Shown: positions 1 through 8,754 of the stretch, in pieces
Layout: each line of letters starts with the position of its first letter
Position numbering within the stretch: position 1 is the first letter of the stretch
DNA from: Flavobacteriaceae bacterium
GTDB taxonomy: Bacteria; Bacteroidota; Bacteroidia; Flavobacteriales; Flavobacteriaceae
Assembly (NCBI GenBank): GCA_028280265.1
Contig: JANQMD010000042.1
Span: 18,996-82,995 of the forward strand
Length of the DNA: 64,000 nt
Direction of reading: 5' to 3'
Position numbers and translations under genes: made by a program
The notes under the pieces: model-generated
What the model saw: the letters and a program-made list of their open reading frames with translations, nothing else
Told to the model about the DNA's origin: nothing
Database searches by the model: none

Positions 1-107
1 GAACTTTTTTAAAAGACCCTAGCGGAAAAGAAAAAGTGCTTTTTTATGAAAGTTATCTTGGAAATACTCAAACTTTGGCAGATGTAATAGCTATTAAAAA
101 GAATTAG
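1..107 (+). CDS. C-terminal end of an unidentified protein (5' end outside window)
   Basis: An open frame enters from the left edge and runs about 34 codons to a TAG at 105-107. The visible tail contains GKEKVLFYESYLGNTQTLAD and ends in lysines. I do not recognise the family from so little sequence. It ends 6 bases before the next ATG, so it is probably the upstream member of the polysaccharide operon. Coding status rests only on the open frame and the tight spacing. Confidence 0.5.
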   Translation, partial: TFLKDPSGKEKVLFYESYLGNTQTLADVIAIKKN

Positions 108-113
108 AGATTT

Positions 114-1334
114 ATGGTTAAAGAAGGAAAAAAGAAATTAAAAGTTGCTTTACTAGGGAATATGAATAATAATCATTTCTCAATGATGAGGTATTTACGA
201 GATTTAGAGGTCGATGCGTATTTGCTTTTATACAAAGATGATGGTATTGGAGCAAGTTCACATTTTGTGCCTGAAAATGATACCTGGGACATTGAAAAAT
301 GGAAGCCCTTTATAATACAGACTGAATTAAAAAATGGAGGTTTTTCATCTTTAAAACATTATTTTTTTCCTAAGTATGTGAAAAAAATATTTGACTCTTA
401 CGATGCAATAATTGGAAATGGATTTGCACCATCCTATGCTTTTTTTGCAAAAAGAAAGTTAGATATTTTTACTCCCTATGCGATTGGCGGTGAGTTTCTT
501 AACCTGCACCGGAGTAAGGATTTTTTTCAAAAGATTAGGTATAATCTATATAAAAAGATTCAATATATAGGAGTATCTAAACATACTCAAGCAACGATTC
601 TTTATGATAGTTCAGAAATGAATATTAGGTTTTTTAATGAAATGAAGCTTCCAGTAATAAACCTTCCTTTACCAATGGTATATACAGATAGTTTTAAAAA
701 TGTCATTTTGCCTGAAAAAATTAAACAAACCATAAAAATAATAGAAGAATGCGATTTAACTCTTTTTTCTCATGTATCTCATAGTTGGATAACGATAGAT
801 TTAAACGCTTCAGATGTAAAAAAGAATAATATTCTTATCGAAGGGTTTGCAAAATATGTGAAACAATATAAGAATGAAAACTATAAGTCCAAATTAATTC
901 TAGTAGAATATGGTAAAGATGTCCAAAGGTCAAAGGAATTAATAAAAAACTTGGATATTACAGAGCATGTTATTTGGTTGCCAAAAATATCCAGAAAAGA
1001 TATTTTAGTTTTGTTAGATTATGTTTCTTTAGGTTGTGGAGAATTAGGTGGTATAATATGGGGCGGTACAGGTTGGGAGTTTTTATCTAAAGGAGTTCCT
1101 TTTTTTCAATATGTTGAGATGAGTAAAAAAGATTTTTTAGAAACTACAAAGACACCATTTCCACCTTTAATAAATGTGAACACTTCTAAAGAAATAGCTG
1201 AGCACTTATTTGCTTTTGAACAGAACCCCAAAACTTATGACAAAATAAGAGAGCAATTAAAAGAGTGGTTTAAAAGCTACAATGGTAAATCAGTTATGAA
1301 AAAGTATCTTGAAATTATAGAAAATAATCTTTAA
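114..1334 (+). CDS. Putative GT-B fold glycosyltransferase
   Basis: This 406-residue protein has the outline of a GT-B (GT4-like) sugar transferase. A Rossmann-type start (KVALLGNM near residue 10) precedes an N-terminal acceptor half, and a C-terminal half carries a glycine-rich nucleotide-sugar region (GELGGIIWGGTGWEF, about residue 310-325) followed by KGVPF. The acidic pair in this region is spaced wider than the standard EX7E, so the exact family and donor sugar are uncertain. It has no membrane segment and should act on the cytoplasmic face of the inner membrane, extending the lipid-linked repeat unit. It precedes the Wzx-like flippase gene by 53 bases. Confidence 0.65.
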   Translation: MVKEGKKKLKVALLGNMNNNHFSMMRYLRDLEVDAYLLLYKDDGIGASSHFVPENDTWDIEKWKPFIIQTELKNGGFSSLKHYFFPKYVKKIFDSYDAIIGNGFAPSYAFFAKRKLDIFTPYAIGGEFLNLHRSKDFFQKIRYNLYKKIQYIGVSKHTQATILYDSSEMNIRFFNEMKLPVINLPLPMVYTDSFKNVILPEKIKQTIKIIEECDLTLFSHVSHSWITIDLNASDVKKNNILIEGFAKYVKQYKNENYKSKLILVEYGKDVQRSKELIKNLDITEHVIWLPKISRKDILVLLDYVSLGCGELGGIIWGGTGWEFLSKGVPFFQYVEMSKKDFLETTKTPFPPLINVNTSKEIAEHLFAFEQNPKTYDKIREQLKEWFKSYNGKSVMKKYLEIIENNL

Positions 1335-1387
1335 AAATTTGAAACTATTAAACTATTGTACAATCTGTTCTAGAATACATAACTTCT

Positions 1388-2851
1388 ATGCTTAAAGACG
1401 CTTTAAAATTTTTAACTAAAGATTCTAGTATTTATGGTATAGCAGGTGCAGTAACAAAACTGTTGGCAGTTTTAACTGTTCCAATTGTCGTTAGAATATT
1501 AACAAAAGAAGAATTTGGTATTACCAACACTGTAATGTCTATTTCTTCAATCTTTGTTGGGTTTATAATATTAGGAATGGATTCGTCGATAGCTAGATGG
1601 TTTTTTAACGATAACGATGATCCAAATTATCGTAAAAAAGTCGTTTCTATTGGCTTTTTCATTCAAATTATTTCACTTTTTTTCTGTTTGATTATCTTCA
1701 TTCTTGCTGAAAAAAGTTTAAGCAATTTATTGTTTGAAGGAGATTCTCAATTGACAAAATATTGGAAAATTTTCATGTTTTCTATACCAGCTAATGCATT
1801 TATTTCATTTTCAGGTAATATTTTCAAATGGACATTTCAAAGAAATAGATATTTAATTCTAACATTAGGAAACTCTATTTTAAATGTGGCTTTAACGTTA
1901 ATCTTTATCTTAATTTTTAAGATGGGAGTTTTTGGGGTACTATTGGCACCTGTTATATCATCAAATATATTTTCATTCATCGGACTTTATATGAATAGAA
2001 GTAGTTTAATCTTTAAAAGTGAGTGGGATAAAAAGATGGTATATGATATGTTGAAGTATGGTTTGCCATTTACGGGAATCATGATTATTAATAATTTTTT
2101 GCCCTCTATAGACAAACTTTTTTTATTGCGTTATGTTGATATGGAAACTATTGGAGAGTATTCTGTTGCTTTAAAGATTGCTGGATTGTTATATTTAGTA
2201 ACGAGTGCATTTTCAATTTCTTTTGGTCCTTATGCGTTTTCTAATTGGCATAAGTCTGAATCAAAAAAACTTTTCGGCAACATCTTAACCATTTTTTTTG
2301 CTTTTACAATTTCATTAGGAGTATTATTATCTATTTTTGGAGAGCTTGTTATCCAAATTTTTACTGGTGGAAAATACATGTCTGCTCTTAAACTATTACC
2401 TATTTTAATTTTATCAATTTCAGTAAAAGGAATATCAGAGTTTTCAATGTTAGGAATTTTTTGGTCTAAAAAAACGTATTATAATTTATTAACGTCATTA
2501 ATCCAAGTTTTATCAATATTAGCAATGAATTTTATATTAACTGCTAAGTATACAGTTTTTGGTGCTTCATTATCTTTGTTAATTTCAGATATAGTTTATG
2601 TATTAGTTACATTTTATATATCTAATAAATTCTTTAAAATTGAAATAGACTTAAAGAAAATTTTATTAATATTAATACTGTCGATACCAGTTCACTTTAT
2701 TGCTGTTTATGAAATAAACTCAGTTTTGAAATATATTATAGTTATGCCATATTTATGGGGTATTTATAGAATAACATTAAATAAAAACCAAAGAGAAGAA
2801 ACCTTTCTAGTGATAAAATCGAAATTAGAAAAAATAATTACCCGAAAATAA
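1388..2851 (+). CDS. Wzx-like polysaccharide flippase (MOP superfamily)
   Basis: This is a 487-residue, strongly hydrophobic protein with about 12-14 predicted membrane segments and short basic loops. The N-terminus (SIYGIAGAVTKLLAVLTVPI) and the motif RILTKEEFGI are characteristic of polysaccharide transporters of the MOP/PST family. Such proteins move undecaprenyl-diphosphate-linked repeat units across the inner membrane. Its length is normal for the family. It lies between a glycosyltransferase and a polytopic polymerase candidate, which suits a Wzx/Wzy-dependent locus. The Wza- and Wzc-like genes at the far end of the locus support the same pathway. Confidence 0.85.
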   Translation: MLKDALKFLTKDSSIYGIAGAVTKLLAVLTVPIVVRILTKEEFGITNTVMSISSIFVGFIILGMDSSIARWFFNDNDDPNYRKKVVSIGFFIQIISLFFCLIIFILAEKSLSNLLFEGDSQLTKYWKIFMFSIPANAFISFSGNIFKWTFQRNRYLILTLGNSILNVALTLIFILIFKMGVFGVLLAPVISSNIFSFIGLYMNRSSLIFKSEWDKKMVYDMLKYGLPFTGIMIINNFLPSIDKLFLLRYVDMETIGEYSVALKIAGLLYLVTSAFSISFGPYAFSNWHKSESKKLFGNILTIFFAFTISLGVLLSIFGELVIQIFTGGKYMSALKLLPILILSISVKGISEFSMLGIFWSKKTYYNLLTSLIQVLSILAMNFILTAKYTVFGASLSLLISDIVYVLVTFYISNKFFKIEIDLKKILLILILSIPVHFIAVYEINSVLKYIIVMPYLWGIYRITLNKNQREETFLVIKSKLEKIITRK

Positions 2852-2865
2852 CTTGAATACATTTT

Positions 2866-4260
2866 ATGAGTTCTAAAAAGAGTATTGGAGAAATTACATT
2901 TATTATTATGATCCCTTTATTAGGGATAATATTTCAATTAGATGTAAAGACACTTTTATATTCAGTTGTTTTTTCTTATTCAATTATGTTCTTTATCCAA
3001 AGGCTATTCGATAAATATACTAAAAATAAAAAAGCACAAAACTTAGTTTACTTTGGATTTGTATATCAGTATTTTTTTATTTTATGGATATATTATGACA
3101 CTTTTATTATAGGAAATAAAGCATCATTGATCATCTCCGATGCAGAGATTTATTATCAGTATGCTAAGGAATTAGTGAATTCAGATAATCCTATACAATA
3201 CCTTATTGGTACAAGATTAAATTATATAGGTTATCCGCTTATTTTAGGATATTTTTATAAAGTTTTCTATGTCAATTTTTTCCTAGGATTGTTATTAAAT
3301 GTAATAATAGGAACATTTAATATTTATCTATTAGCAAATATAGCCACATTAATTACAAATAATAAAAAAATAGTGTATTGGACTATATTATTTGCTATTA
3401 TATCTCCACAAATGAATTCAGCAGCGACTTATCTTTTAAAAGATGTTTTTATAGTTATGGCATTTCTTTTAGTAGTTTTAGGGTCGCTGTTAAGTTTAAG
3501 AAAAAAATGGACAAAAGCAGTATTGTGTATTGGTTTAGGTGCTTTTTTAACAGCGATGCTTAGGTTACCAATTTTACCCATATTTTTAGCTATGGGGTTT
3601 TATTTGACATTGTATAAGATTGGAATTAAGCAAGCTGTAATTTTAATGATCTTAATTGGTGGTTTTTTATACATATATAGTGCAACTAATAGTTTAGCAG
3701 CCAATAACTATTTGAATTCAGGTGTAAATTCAGTTGAAAACGTATCAAGAGGATTCTCGAATGAATTATCTTTTTCTGAGAATAATAGCATAACAAAAAG
3801 ATTAATATTAGGGTATGATAATTGGAGCGTAACAAAAAGGATTATTTATATTCCTGTTTTTACTATCATACAATTCTTAACTCCAGTTAATTTTTGGAGT
3901 TTTGATCATGAAACACCACGGAATTATATAGTAATTAATATGCAATTTATTTGGATATTTTTCCTTGGATTACTAACCATATTCTCAGTACTGAATATTA
4001 AACGATTAAAAAATAGAATTATTTTTAAATTAATGCTTTCTTGCGGATTGGGTTATATATTAATAGCTTTTATGTATGGAGGCACTATACCACGCTATGC
4101 TTATCCTTTTTATGCCATATTTAATATAGTAGCTGCTTATACATACGTGAATATCGAGAAAGATTCAGGATTGAAAATGAAATATATAAATTTTAAAAGA
4201 TTATTTTTTATGGGGTGTGTTTTCATAACTTTTTTGTACTTGGGAGCTAAAATAATATGA
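2866..4260 (+). CDS. Polytopic membrane protein, Wzy polymerase or GT-C glycosyltransferase candidate
   Basis: A 464-residue protein with roughly ten or more hydrophobic segments. An acidic motif after the early membrane segments (SDAEIYYQYAKEL, near residue 90), followed by GYPLILGYFYKV, resembles the catalytic loop of GT-C enzymes. The later LLKDVF and LRLPIL pieces recall O-antigen polymerase-like proteins. It sits 14 bases after the flippase, where a Wzy polymerase is expected, and its stop overlaps the next start (ATGA). No other Wzy candidate is visible, so polymerase is the leading inference. Families of this kind diverge too far for a firm call by eye. Confidence 0.6.
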   Translation: MSSKKSIGEITFIIMIPLLGIIFQLDVKTLLYSVVFSYSIMFFIQRLFDKYTKNKKAQNLVYFGFVYQYFFILWIYYDTFIIGNKASLIISDAEIYYQYAKELVNSDNPIQYLIGTRLNYIGYPLILGYFYKVFYVNFFLGLLLNVIIGTFNIYLLANIATLITNNKKIVYWTILFAIISPQMNSAATYLLKDVFIVMAFLLVVLGSLLSLRKKWTKAVLCIGLGAFLTAMLRLPILPIFLAMGFYLTLYKIGIKQAVILMILIGGFLYIYSATNSLAANNYLNSGVNSVENVSRGFSNELSFSENNSITKRLILGYDNWSVTKRIIYIPVFTIIQFLTPVNFWSFDHETPRNYIVINMQFIWIFFLGLLTIFSVLNIKRLKNRIIFKLMLSCGLGYILIAFMYGGTIPRYAYPFYAIFNIVAAYTYVNIEKDSGLKMKYINFKRLFFMGCVFITFLYLGAKII

Positions 4261-5345
4261 GGAAGAAAATAATTATATTTGGAAATGGTTCGATTAGAAA
4301 AGTTTCTGAAGAATCGAAAAAGACTACTTTAGATTTGGGAAAATTCTTAAAGGAACTAAATGAAAATAGAGAAGATATTTTGTTTGCTGATTTTGAATTA
4401 CCCTATGGAAATGATGAATTAGTCGTATTTGATTTAGTTAAGGAAAAAATCCCCATTGAGCCCATTGTTTCTATTAAATGGAATAGAATACAAAAAATAG
4501 TTAGAAAAGTTAATGTTTTAATTAAAGGTAAGGGGTTTGTTTATATTTTCTACCCTGGAAGTTTAGCGACCATAGCAGCCATTATTTGTATTCTGAAAAA
4601 GAAAAAATTTGGGCTTTATTTAAGAGGGGAAATACTTACAAATAAACTATTAACAAAATTGATTATCAAAAGAGCTGCTTTTATTCTTACAGTTTCTCCT
4701 TTTTTCATTAAAAAATATTTAGAATTAAATCCTAATATGGAAATTATTAAGCCAATGATTTCATATGATTTTAAAGATATTATAGTTAAAAAAAATTTAG
4801 TCAGTGATAAAAAAGAGTTTCTTTTTGTAGGTAGAGTAGGAGAAAGAAAAGGAATTTATGAATTAATCGAAATTTGTGACGTTCTAGAAAAAGAAAAGAT
4901 AAACTTTACTATAAATGTTGTTGGTTTAGGAGAAAAGTATGAAGAGTTAATTGGGCTTCAGAAAGAAGGGAAGGTTTCTAGTCATATAAATTTTGTTGGA
5001 TTAATATCTAATCAAGATGAATTGAAAAAAATCTACTTAAAGTCTGATGCTCTTATTTTTCCATCACATGATGAAGGGTTTCCAAGAGTTCTTTATGAAG
5101 CTATGATCTTTCATGTGCCAATTTTTACAACTTTTGTTGGAGGAATCCCAGGAAGAATGAAAGATAAATATAATTGTATTGAAATTCCGTTGAAAGATGG
5201 AATAGGTTCGGGAAAGATTATTTTAAATTCAATAAAAAATGAGGAGCTAATGAAATTTATTACCATTAATGCTCAAAAAGACATAGAAGATATTCTAATT
5301 AATAAGAAAGAACATGTTGAATTATTGTTAAATAGATTGGCTTAG
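4257..5345 (+). CDS. GT4 family glycosyltransferase
   Basis: This 362-residue retaining glycosyltransferase has the GT4 hallmark EX7E motif in SHDEGFPRVLYEAM (about residue 275-288), followed by the donor-site loop FVGGIPG. The earlier segment FVGRVGERKGIYELIE is the typical start of the C-terminal nucleotide-sugar domain. It is soluble or peripheral and acts on the cytoplasmic side. The start codon overlaps the previous stop by four bases, indicating translational coupling with the polytopic polymerase candidate. The sugar specificity cannot be read from the sequence. Confidence 0.82.
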   Translation: MRKKIIIFGNGSIRKVSEESKKTTLDLGKFLKELNENREDILFADFELPYGNDELVVFDLVKEKIPIEPIVSIKWNRIQKIVRKVNVLIKGKGFVYIFYPGSLATIAAIICILKKKKFGLYLRGEILTNKLLTKLIIKRAAFILTVSPFFIKKYLELNPNMEIIKPMISYDFKDIIVKKNLVSDKKEFLFVGRVGERKGIYELIEICDVLEKEKINFTINVVGLGEKYEELIGLQKEGKVSSHINFVGLISNQDELKKIYLKSDALIFPSHDEGFPRVLYEAMIFHVPIFTTFVGGIPGRMKDKYNCIEIPLKDGIGSGKIILNSIKNEELMKFITINAQKDIEDILINKKEHVELLLNRLA

Positions 5346-5378
5346 TTATTTTATAATTACAAGGAAAAAATCGATAAA

Positions 5379-5915
5379 ATGATATCAAAAATTAAAAAGA
5401 TAATTGTCTTTGTGATAGGGCTTTTAGTTTCATTTTGTATGTATATTTATTGGTTTGTTTTTTCAGGGAAGCAAAAAAAAATTGCAATTTTTGATATTGA
5501 CAATACATTAGCTTTAAGTGCTTTATTTTTATATAATGGAAAATGTAGCATTTCAAATGTACCAGCAAATAAGTCGATAAAAAAAATTTTATTAGAGAAA
5601 AAAGAATATGGACACAAGATTATTTTTCTTTCTCATAGGCCTTTTCATCATTTTCACTCAACTTTTTTTTGGATAAAAAATAATATAGTAACAAATGTTA
5701 GAAAAAAGGACATTATTTTTGTTCCAGAAGTGAAGTTCAAATTGTATTTCTTAAAGTTGTTTTTAAAAAAAGGGACAATATCTTATTATGATGATTTGCA
5801 CTATGGTTTTGAATTGCCAGAAGGACCATTCGCATATAAAGAAATTATAAGTAAAATTGAAGAAATGGATATTGAGTATTACGGTTATGATTATATAAAG
5901 CGATTTAAAAATTAG
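5379..5915 (+). CDS. Membrane-anchored HAD-like protein of unknown substrate
   Basis: This 178-residue protein starts with basic residues and one hydrophobic segment (about 8-28), followed by a HAD domain. HAD motif I is DIDNT, with nucleophile and acid at D39 and D41. A serine in FLSHRP suits motif II, lysines around VKFK suit motif III, and YYDDL suits the motif IV acidic pair. The cap is minimal. HAD enzymes hydrolyse phosphate esters, but the single N-terminal anchor is unusual. The orientation of the domain is not decided by sequence: basic residues flank both sides of the helix. A dephosphorylation step in polysaccharide assembly is an inference from context. Confidence 0.65.
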   Translation: MISKIKKIIVFVIGLLVSFCMYIYWFVFSGKQKKIAIFDIDNTLALSALFLYNGKCSISNVPANKSIKKILLEKKEYGHKIIFLSHRPFHHFHSTFFWIKNNIVTNVRKKDIIFVPEVKFKLYFLKLFLKKGTISYYDDLHYGFELPEGPFAYKEIISKIEEMDIEYYGYDYIKRFKN

Positions 5916-6094
5916 GTAACACCATTAAATAGTCTTATGAATAAAGATAGAATAAAGGTAAAGACCTCAATTAATCATTATTTACAAAAAAGTGAAAGAT
6001 ATTAAGGTGTAGTCTTTAATATTGTTTTCTAGGTAAGCTTATACTATTATAAACCTAATTTGCATAAGAATAAAAATATTTAAAAGTTATCTTA

Positions 6095-7123
6095 ATGAAG
6101 AAATTAATAAAACAATTAATGAGAGTTTTATATACATTAGTGAATATAAATTTATTTAAATTCTTTAAAAGTTATAGTAATACATCTTCAACCGTTATTT
6201 TATTAAATAAGCATTGGAAAAGACCTGCTATTGAGATTTTAATTTGGGAACTAGCATCAATTAGATTTTTTATTGAGAATGAAACGCCTTTTAGATTAAG
6301 TTTTACGAGAAATTGTTCAAAGTTTAAAAACAAAAATATTTTTTGGTACCCTAGTCTTCATTTTGTAGAAAAAACAAAAAATCATACAGAAAAATTGATA
6401 GAATTTGCTATTGAAATCGAACAGAATGGGAATTTTATCAATCCGTCATCAAAGCAAGTAGCTTTTCTTGAGAATAAAGGATTTATGTATAAACAATTTT
6501 CAGATAAGAAGATTTCTCATCCAAATACTAAATTAATTGCCAAATCTAATTTTGACCATAGTGTGCCTTTTGAGTTTCCTTTTTTAGTCAAAGGAGAGTA
6601 TAGTAGCTCAGGGAAAGAGGTGGTACTTATTTCTAATAAAAATAATTGGCTGTCTTATTTAGAGTCAACTCTATTTAAAAAATCTGATACTCTCATCTTT
6701 CAAGAGTTAATAGATATGAGATTTGATATCAGGGTTGTAGTTGTTGGAGATAAAGTTGTAAACCATTATTGGAGGAAGAACCCTTCTAAAGAATGGAAAC
6801 CTACTTCTACAAGTTATGGTAGCTATTTGGATTTTTCTCCGTTACCTCAGAATGTTATTAAAATAACTGTTGAATACCTTGAAAAGTTAGGGTTGAAAAT
6901 GGGGGCCTATGACATAACATTTCAAAATGATGATATAAAATCTCAACCTTTAGTTCTAGAAATAAGCCCATTATTTTCTCTAAACCCAATGATTGAAGGG
7001 GCTACAGTTGATAATTATGCAAAATATAAGACAAAACTTTTTGGAAAAAATGTATTTTGGAAAGATCAGATAGATCAAATATTTCTTGTAAATGAGAAGT
7101 ATTTGAAACTGTTTAAACTATAA
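6095..7123 (+). CDS. ATP-grasp family enzyme
   Basis: A 342-residue protein whose central and C-terminal parts fit the ATP-grasp fold. FPFLVKGEYSSSGKEVVLI contains the phosphate-binding lysine and glycine-rich loop. IFQELIDMRFDIRVVVVGDKVV is the typical acidic/arginine strand pair. LVLEISPLFSLNP resembles the metal-binding end of the active site. ATP-grasp enzymes join a carboxylate to an amine or thiol through an acyl-phosphate. In a polysaccharide locus it may attach an amino acid or similar group to a uronic acid, but this is inferred. Unlike its neighbours it has long spacers on both sides and may be a separate transcription unit. Confidence 0.72.
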   Translation: MKKLIKQLMRVLYTLVNINLFKFFKSYSNTSSTVILLNKHWKRPAIEILIWELASIRFFIENETPFRLSFTRNCSKFKNKNIFWYPSLHFVEKTKNHTEKLIEFAIEIEQNGNFINPSSKQVAFLENKGFMYKQFSDKKISHPNTKLIAKSNFDHSVPFEFPFLVKGEYSSSGKEVVLISNKNNWLSYLESTLFKKSDTLIFQELIDMRFDIRVVVVGDKVVNHYWRKNPSKEWKPTSTSYGSYLDFSPLPQNVIKITVEYLEKLGLKMGAYDITFQNDDIKSQPLVLEISPLFSLNPMIEGATVDNYAKYKTKLFGKNVFWKDQIDQIFLVNEKYLKLFKL

Positions 7124-7304
7124 ATAATACAAAATAAATTAGCTACTAAATAAGATAAAGAATACTAGATATTGAAGACTCCCCTTTTTTGAAGGCTTCA
7201 AAAAGGATAAGTCTATAGTTTATTTTTGGAATAATCGATTTTAGTTAGGGTAAGTTTTGTATTTTTGGTGTTCAATCTCGAGAATTATTTTATGATCTAA
7301 CTCC

Positions 7305-7393
7305 TTTTCATGAAATATTTATTTTAAGTATTTACTTATTGTAAGAGTTAACGATTTTAAATCAGAAAATATAAAATTTATTTTTCATGAAAT
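7305..7393. repeat. Pair of identical palindromic 12-mers
   Basis: TTTTCATGAAAT occurs at 7305-7316 and again at 7382-7393, 77 bases apart start to start. Each contains the palindrome TTTCATGAAA and is followed by TTTATT within a few bases. The spacing and symmetry fit a pair of protein-binding sites, but chance similarity in AT-rich DNA is possible. Confidence 0.35.
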
Positions 7394-7509
7394 TTATTGA
7401 CAGATTTTTTGTGTATAAAATAAAAATAATGCGGTTTCCTTCTAATGAGAAAGGAACTGCATGCTCTAATGACTTAACCAAAATAGTTTTTATAAAGATT
7501 GTGAATAAT

Positions 7510-7533
7510 TAATTTTGAACTGTTAATAACAGT
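7510..7533 (+). promoter_or_regulatory. Possible -7 box with overlapping inverted repeat
   Basis: TAATTTTG at 7510-7517 matches the Bacteroidota -7 consensus TAnnTTTG. No TTG is found at the expected distance upstream. A 7+1+7 inverted repeat, ACTGTTAATAACAGT, begins one base after the box and would cover the start of transcription, as a repressor operator would. The next ATG is 35 bases downstream. Confidence 0.35.
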
Positions 7534-7567
7534 GAAGGTAAAATTCATAGATTAACTGAATTATTTT

Positions 7568-8737
7568 ATGAGGAGATTAATTATTGATGGGTCAAACTTG
7601 AGACAAGGAGGAGGAGTAACACATATAGTTGAACTTTTAAATAATAGTAATAGTAAGGAAATTGAAAAGAAGTTTGACGAAGTTATTGTTTTTAGTAATG
7701 AAAATACGTTATCCAAGATAAATGATAAACCTTGGCTAGTGAAGTCTAGTCATTATTTAATAAACAAAAATCTAATTTATATTTTAATTTGGCGTTTTTC
7801 TTTTCTTAATTCCTTTTTAAGAAAAGAAAAGAAAAAAAATAAATCAGTTTTATTAAATCCAGCAGGAACATATATTGGCTCTTTTAATCCCTATATAGGT
7901 ATGTGTAGGAACATGCTAATTTTTGATAAAAATGAAAGCAATAGATATAAAGAGTTAAAATTGAAGTTAAGATTTCGAATTCTAAGAGTATTACAAATTT
8001 TCTCTTATCAAAAATCAAACTCTATTATTTTTTTATCAAGGTATGCAAGAAATATGGTTTCAGCATTATTAGATAAAAACTCTGTTCTTATGCCTGTTAT
8101 TAAACATGGTGTGAATCAGAAATTTAAATATAAAGTTAAGCAGCAAAAGAAAATTCAAGGTTTTACACCTGAATCTCCATTTGAACTATTATACATTTCG
8201 ACCATTGATGTTTATAAACATCAAATACCTTTGGTTAAAGTTATTAAGAAGCTAAAAAAAGAAGGCTTTCCAGTTAAATTATCTTTAGTAGGACCGAGTT
8301 ATAGTCCATATAATAAAAAGTTAATAAAAGAATTGAATTCAGATTTTTTATATGAAAGCTGTGTTGAACTTAAAGGAAGTGTTTTATATTCAGAAATTCA
8401 AAAGCTCTATAAAAAAGCTGATGCTTTTGTTTTTGCTTCAACATGTGAAAATATGCCAAATATTTTGATAGAAGCAATGTCTTCAGGGCTGCCTATTTTA
8501 TGCTCAAATTTTCAGCCAATGCCAGAGTTTTTAGGGAATAATCATGAATTCTATTTTGATCCAACAAATAGTAATAGCATTTACACTGAATTAAAATATT
8601 TTTTAAAAAACCCGGAGTTGAGATTCCAATCTGCTGTTAAATCAAAAAATAAATCGAAGGAGTATAGCTGGAGAAAGTGCTCAGAAGAAACTTTTAAATT
8701 TATCAAAAAACAAGCAGATTTATTTTATTGTGAATAA
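7568..8737 (+). CDS. GT4 family glycosyltransferase
   Basis: This 389-residue protein begins with IIDGSNLRQGGGVTHIVELL, the glycine-rich acceptor-domain start common in GT4 enzymes. It carries the EX7E motif in CENMPNILIEAM followed by SSGLPI (about residue 300-315). LLYISTIDVYKHQIPLVKVI marks the start of the C-terminal domain. It is a cytoplasmic retaining transferase of unknown sugar specificity. It follows a long spacer with promoter-like and palindromic elements, so it may open a second transcription unit inside the locus. Confidence 0.83.
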   Translation: MRRLIIDGSNLRQGGGVTHIVELLNNSNSKEIEKKFDEVIVFSNENTLSKINDKPWLVKSSHYLINKNLIYILIWRFSFLNSFLRKEKKKNKSVLLNPAGTYIGSFNPYIGMCRNMLIFDKNESNRYKELKLKLRFRILRVLQIFSYQKSNSIIFLSRYARNMVSALLDKNSVLMPVIKHGVNQKFKYKVKQQKKIQGFTPESPFELLYISTIDVYKHQIPLVKVIKKLKKEGFPVKLSLVGPSYSPYNKKLIKELNSDFLYESCVELKGSVLYSEIQKLYKKADAFVFASTCENMPNILIEAMSSGLPILCSNFQPMPEFLGNNHEFYFDPTNSNSIYTELKYFLKNPELRFQSAVKSKNKSKEYSWRKCSEETFKFIKKQADLFYCE

Positions 8738-8754
8738 ATAATGGATTTAAAGAT

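Larger units (their letters stand above)
7124..7567 (+). other. 444-base spacer with palindromic boxes, no gene seen
   Basis: No credible open frame or RNA gene is visible in this AT-rich stretch. It holds an imperfect hairpin at 7183-7206, two copies of TTTTCATGAAAT (7305-7316 and 7382-7393), and a bulged hairpin at 7431-7460. Closest to the next gene are a -7-like box TAATTTTG (7510-7517) and the inverted repeat ACTGTTAATAACAGT (7519-7533). This looks like a promoter and control region for the gene that follows. None of the hairpins is followed by a clear T-run. Confidence 0.5.

Noticed and set aside
7183..7206. Terminator after the ATP-grasp gene
   Set aside because: The hairpin is imperfect and is not followed by a T-run on either strand, so I keep it only as a spacer feature.
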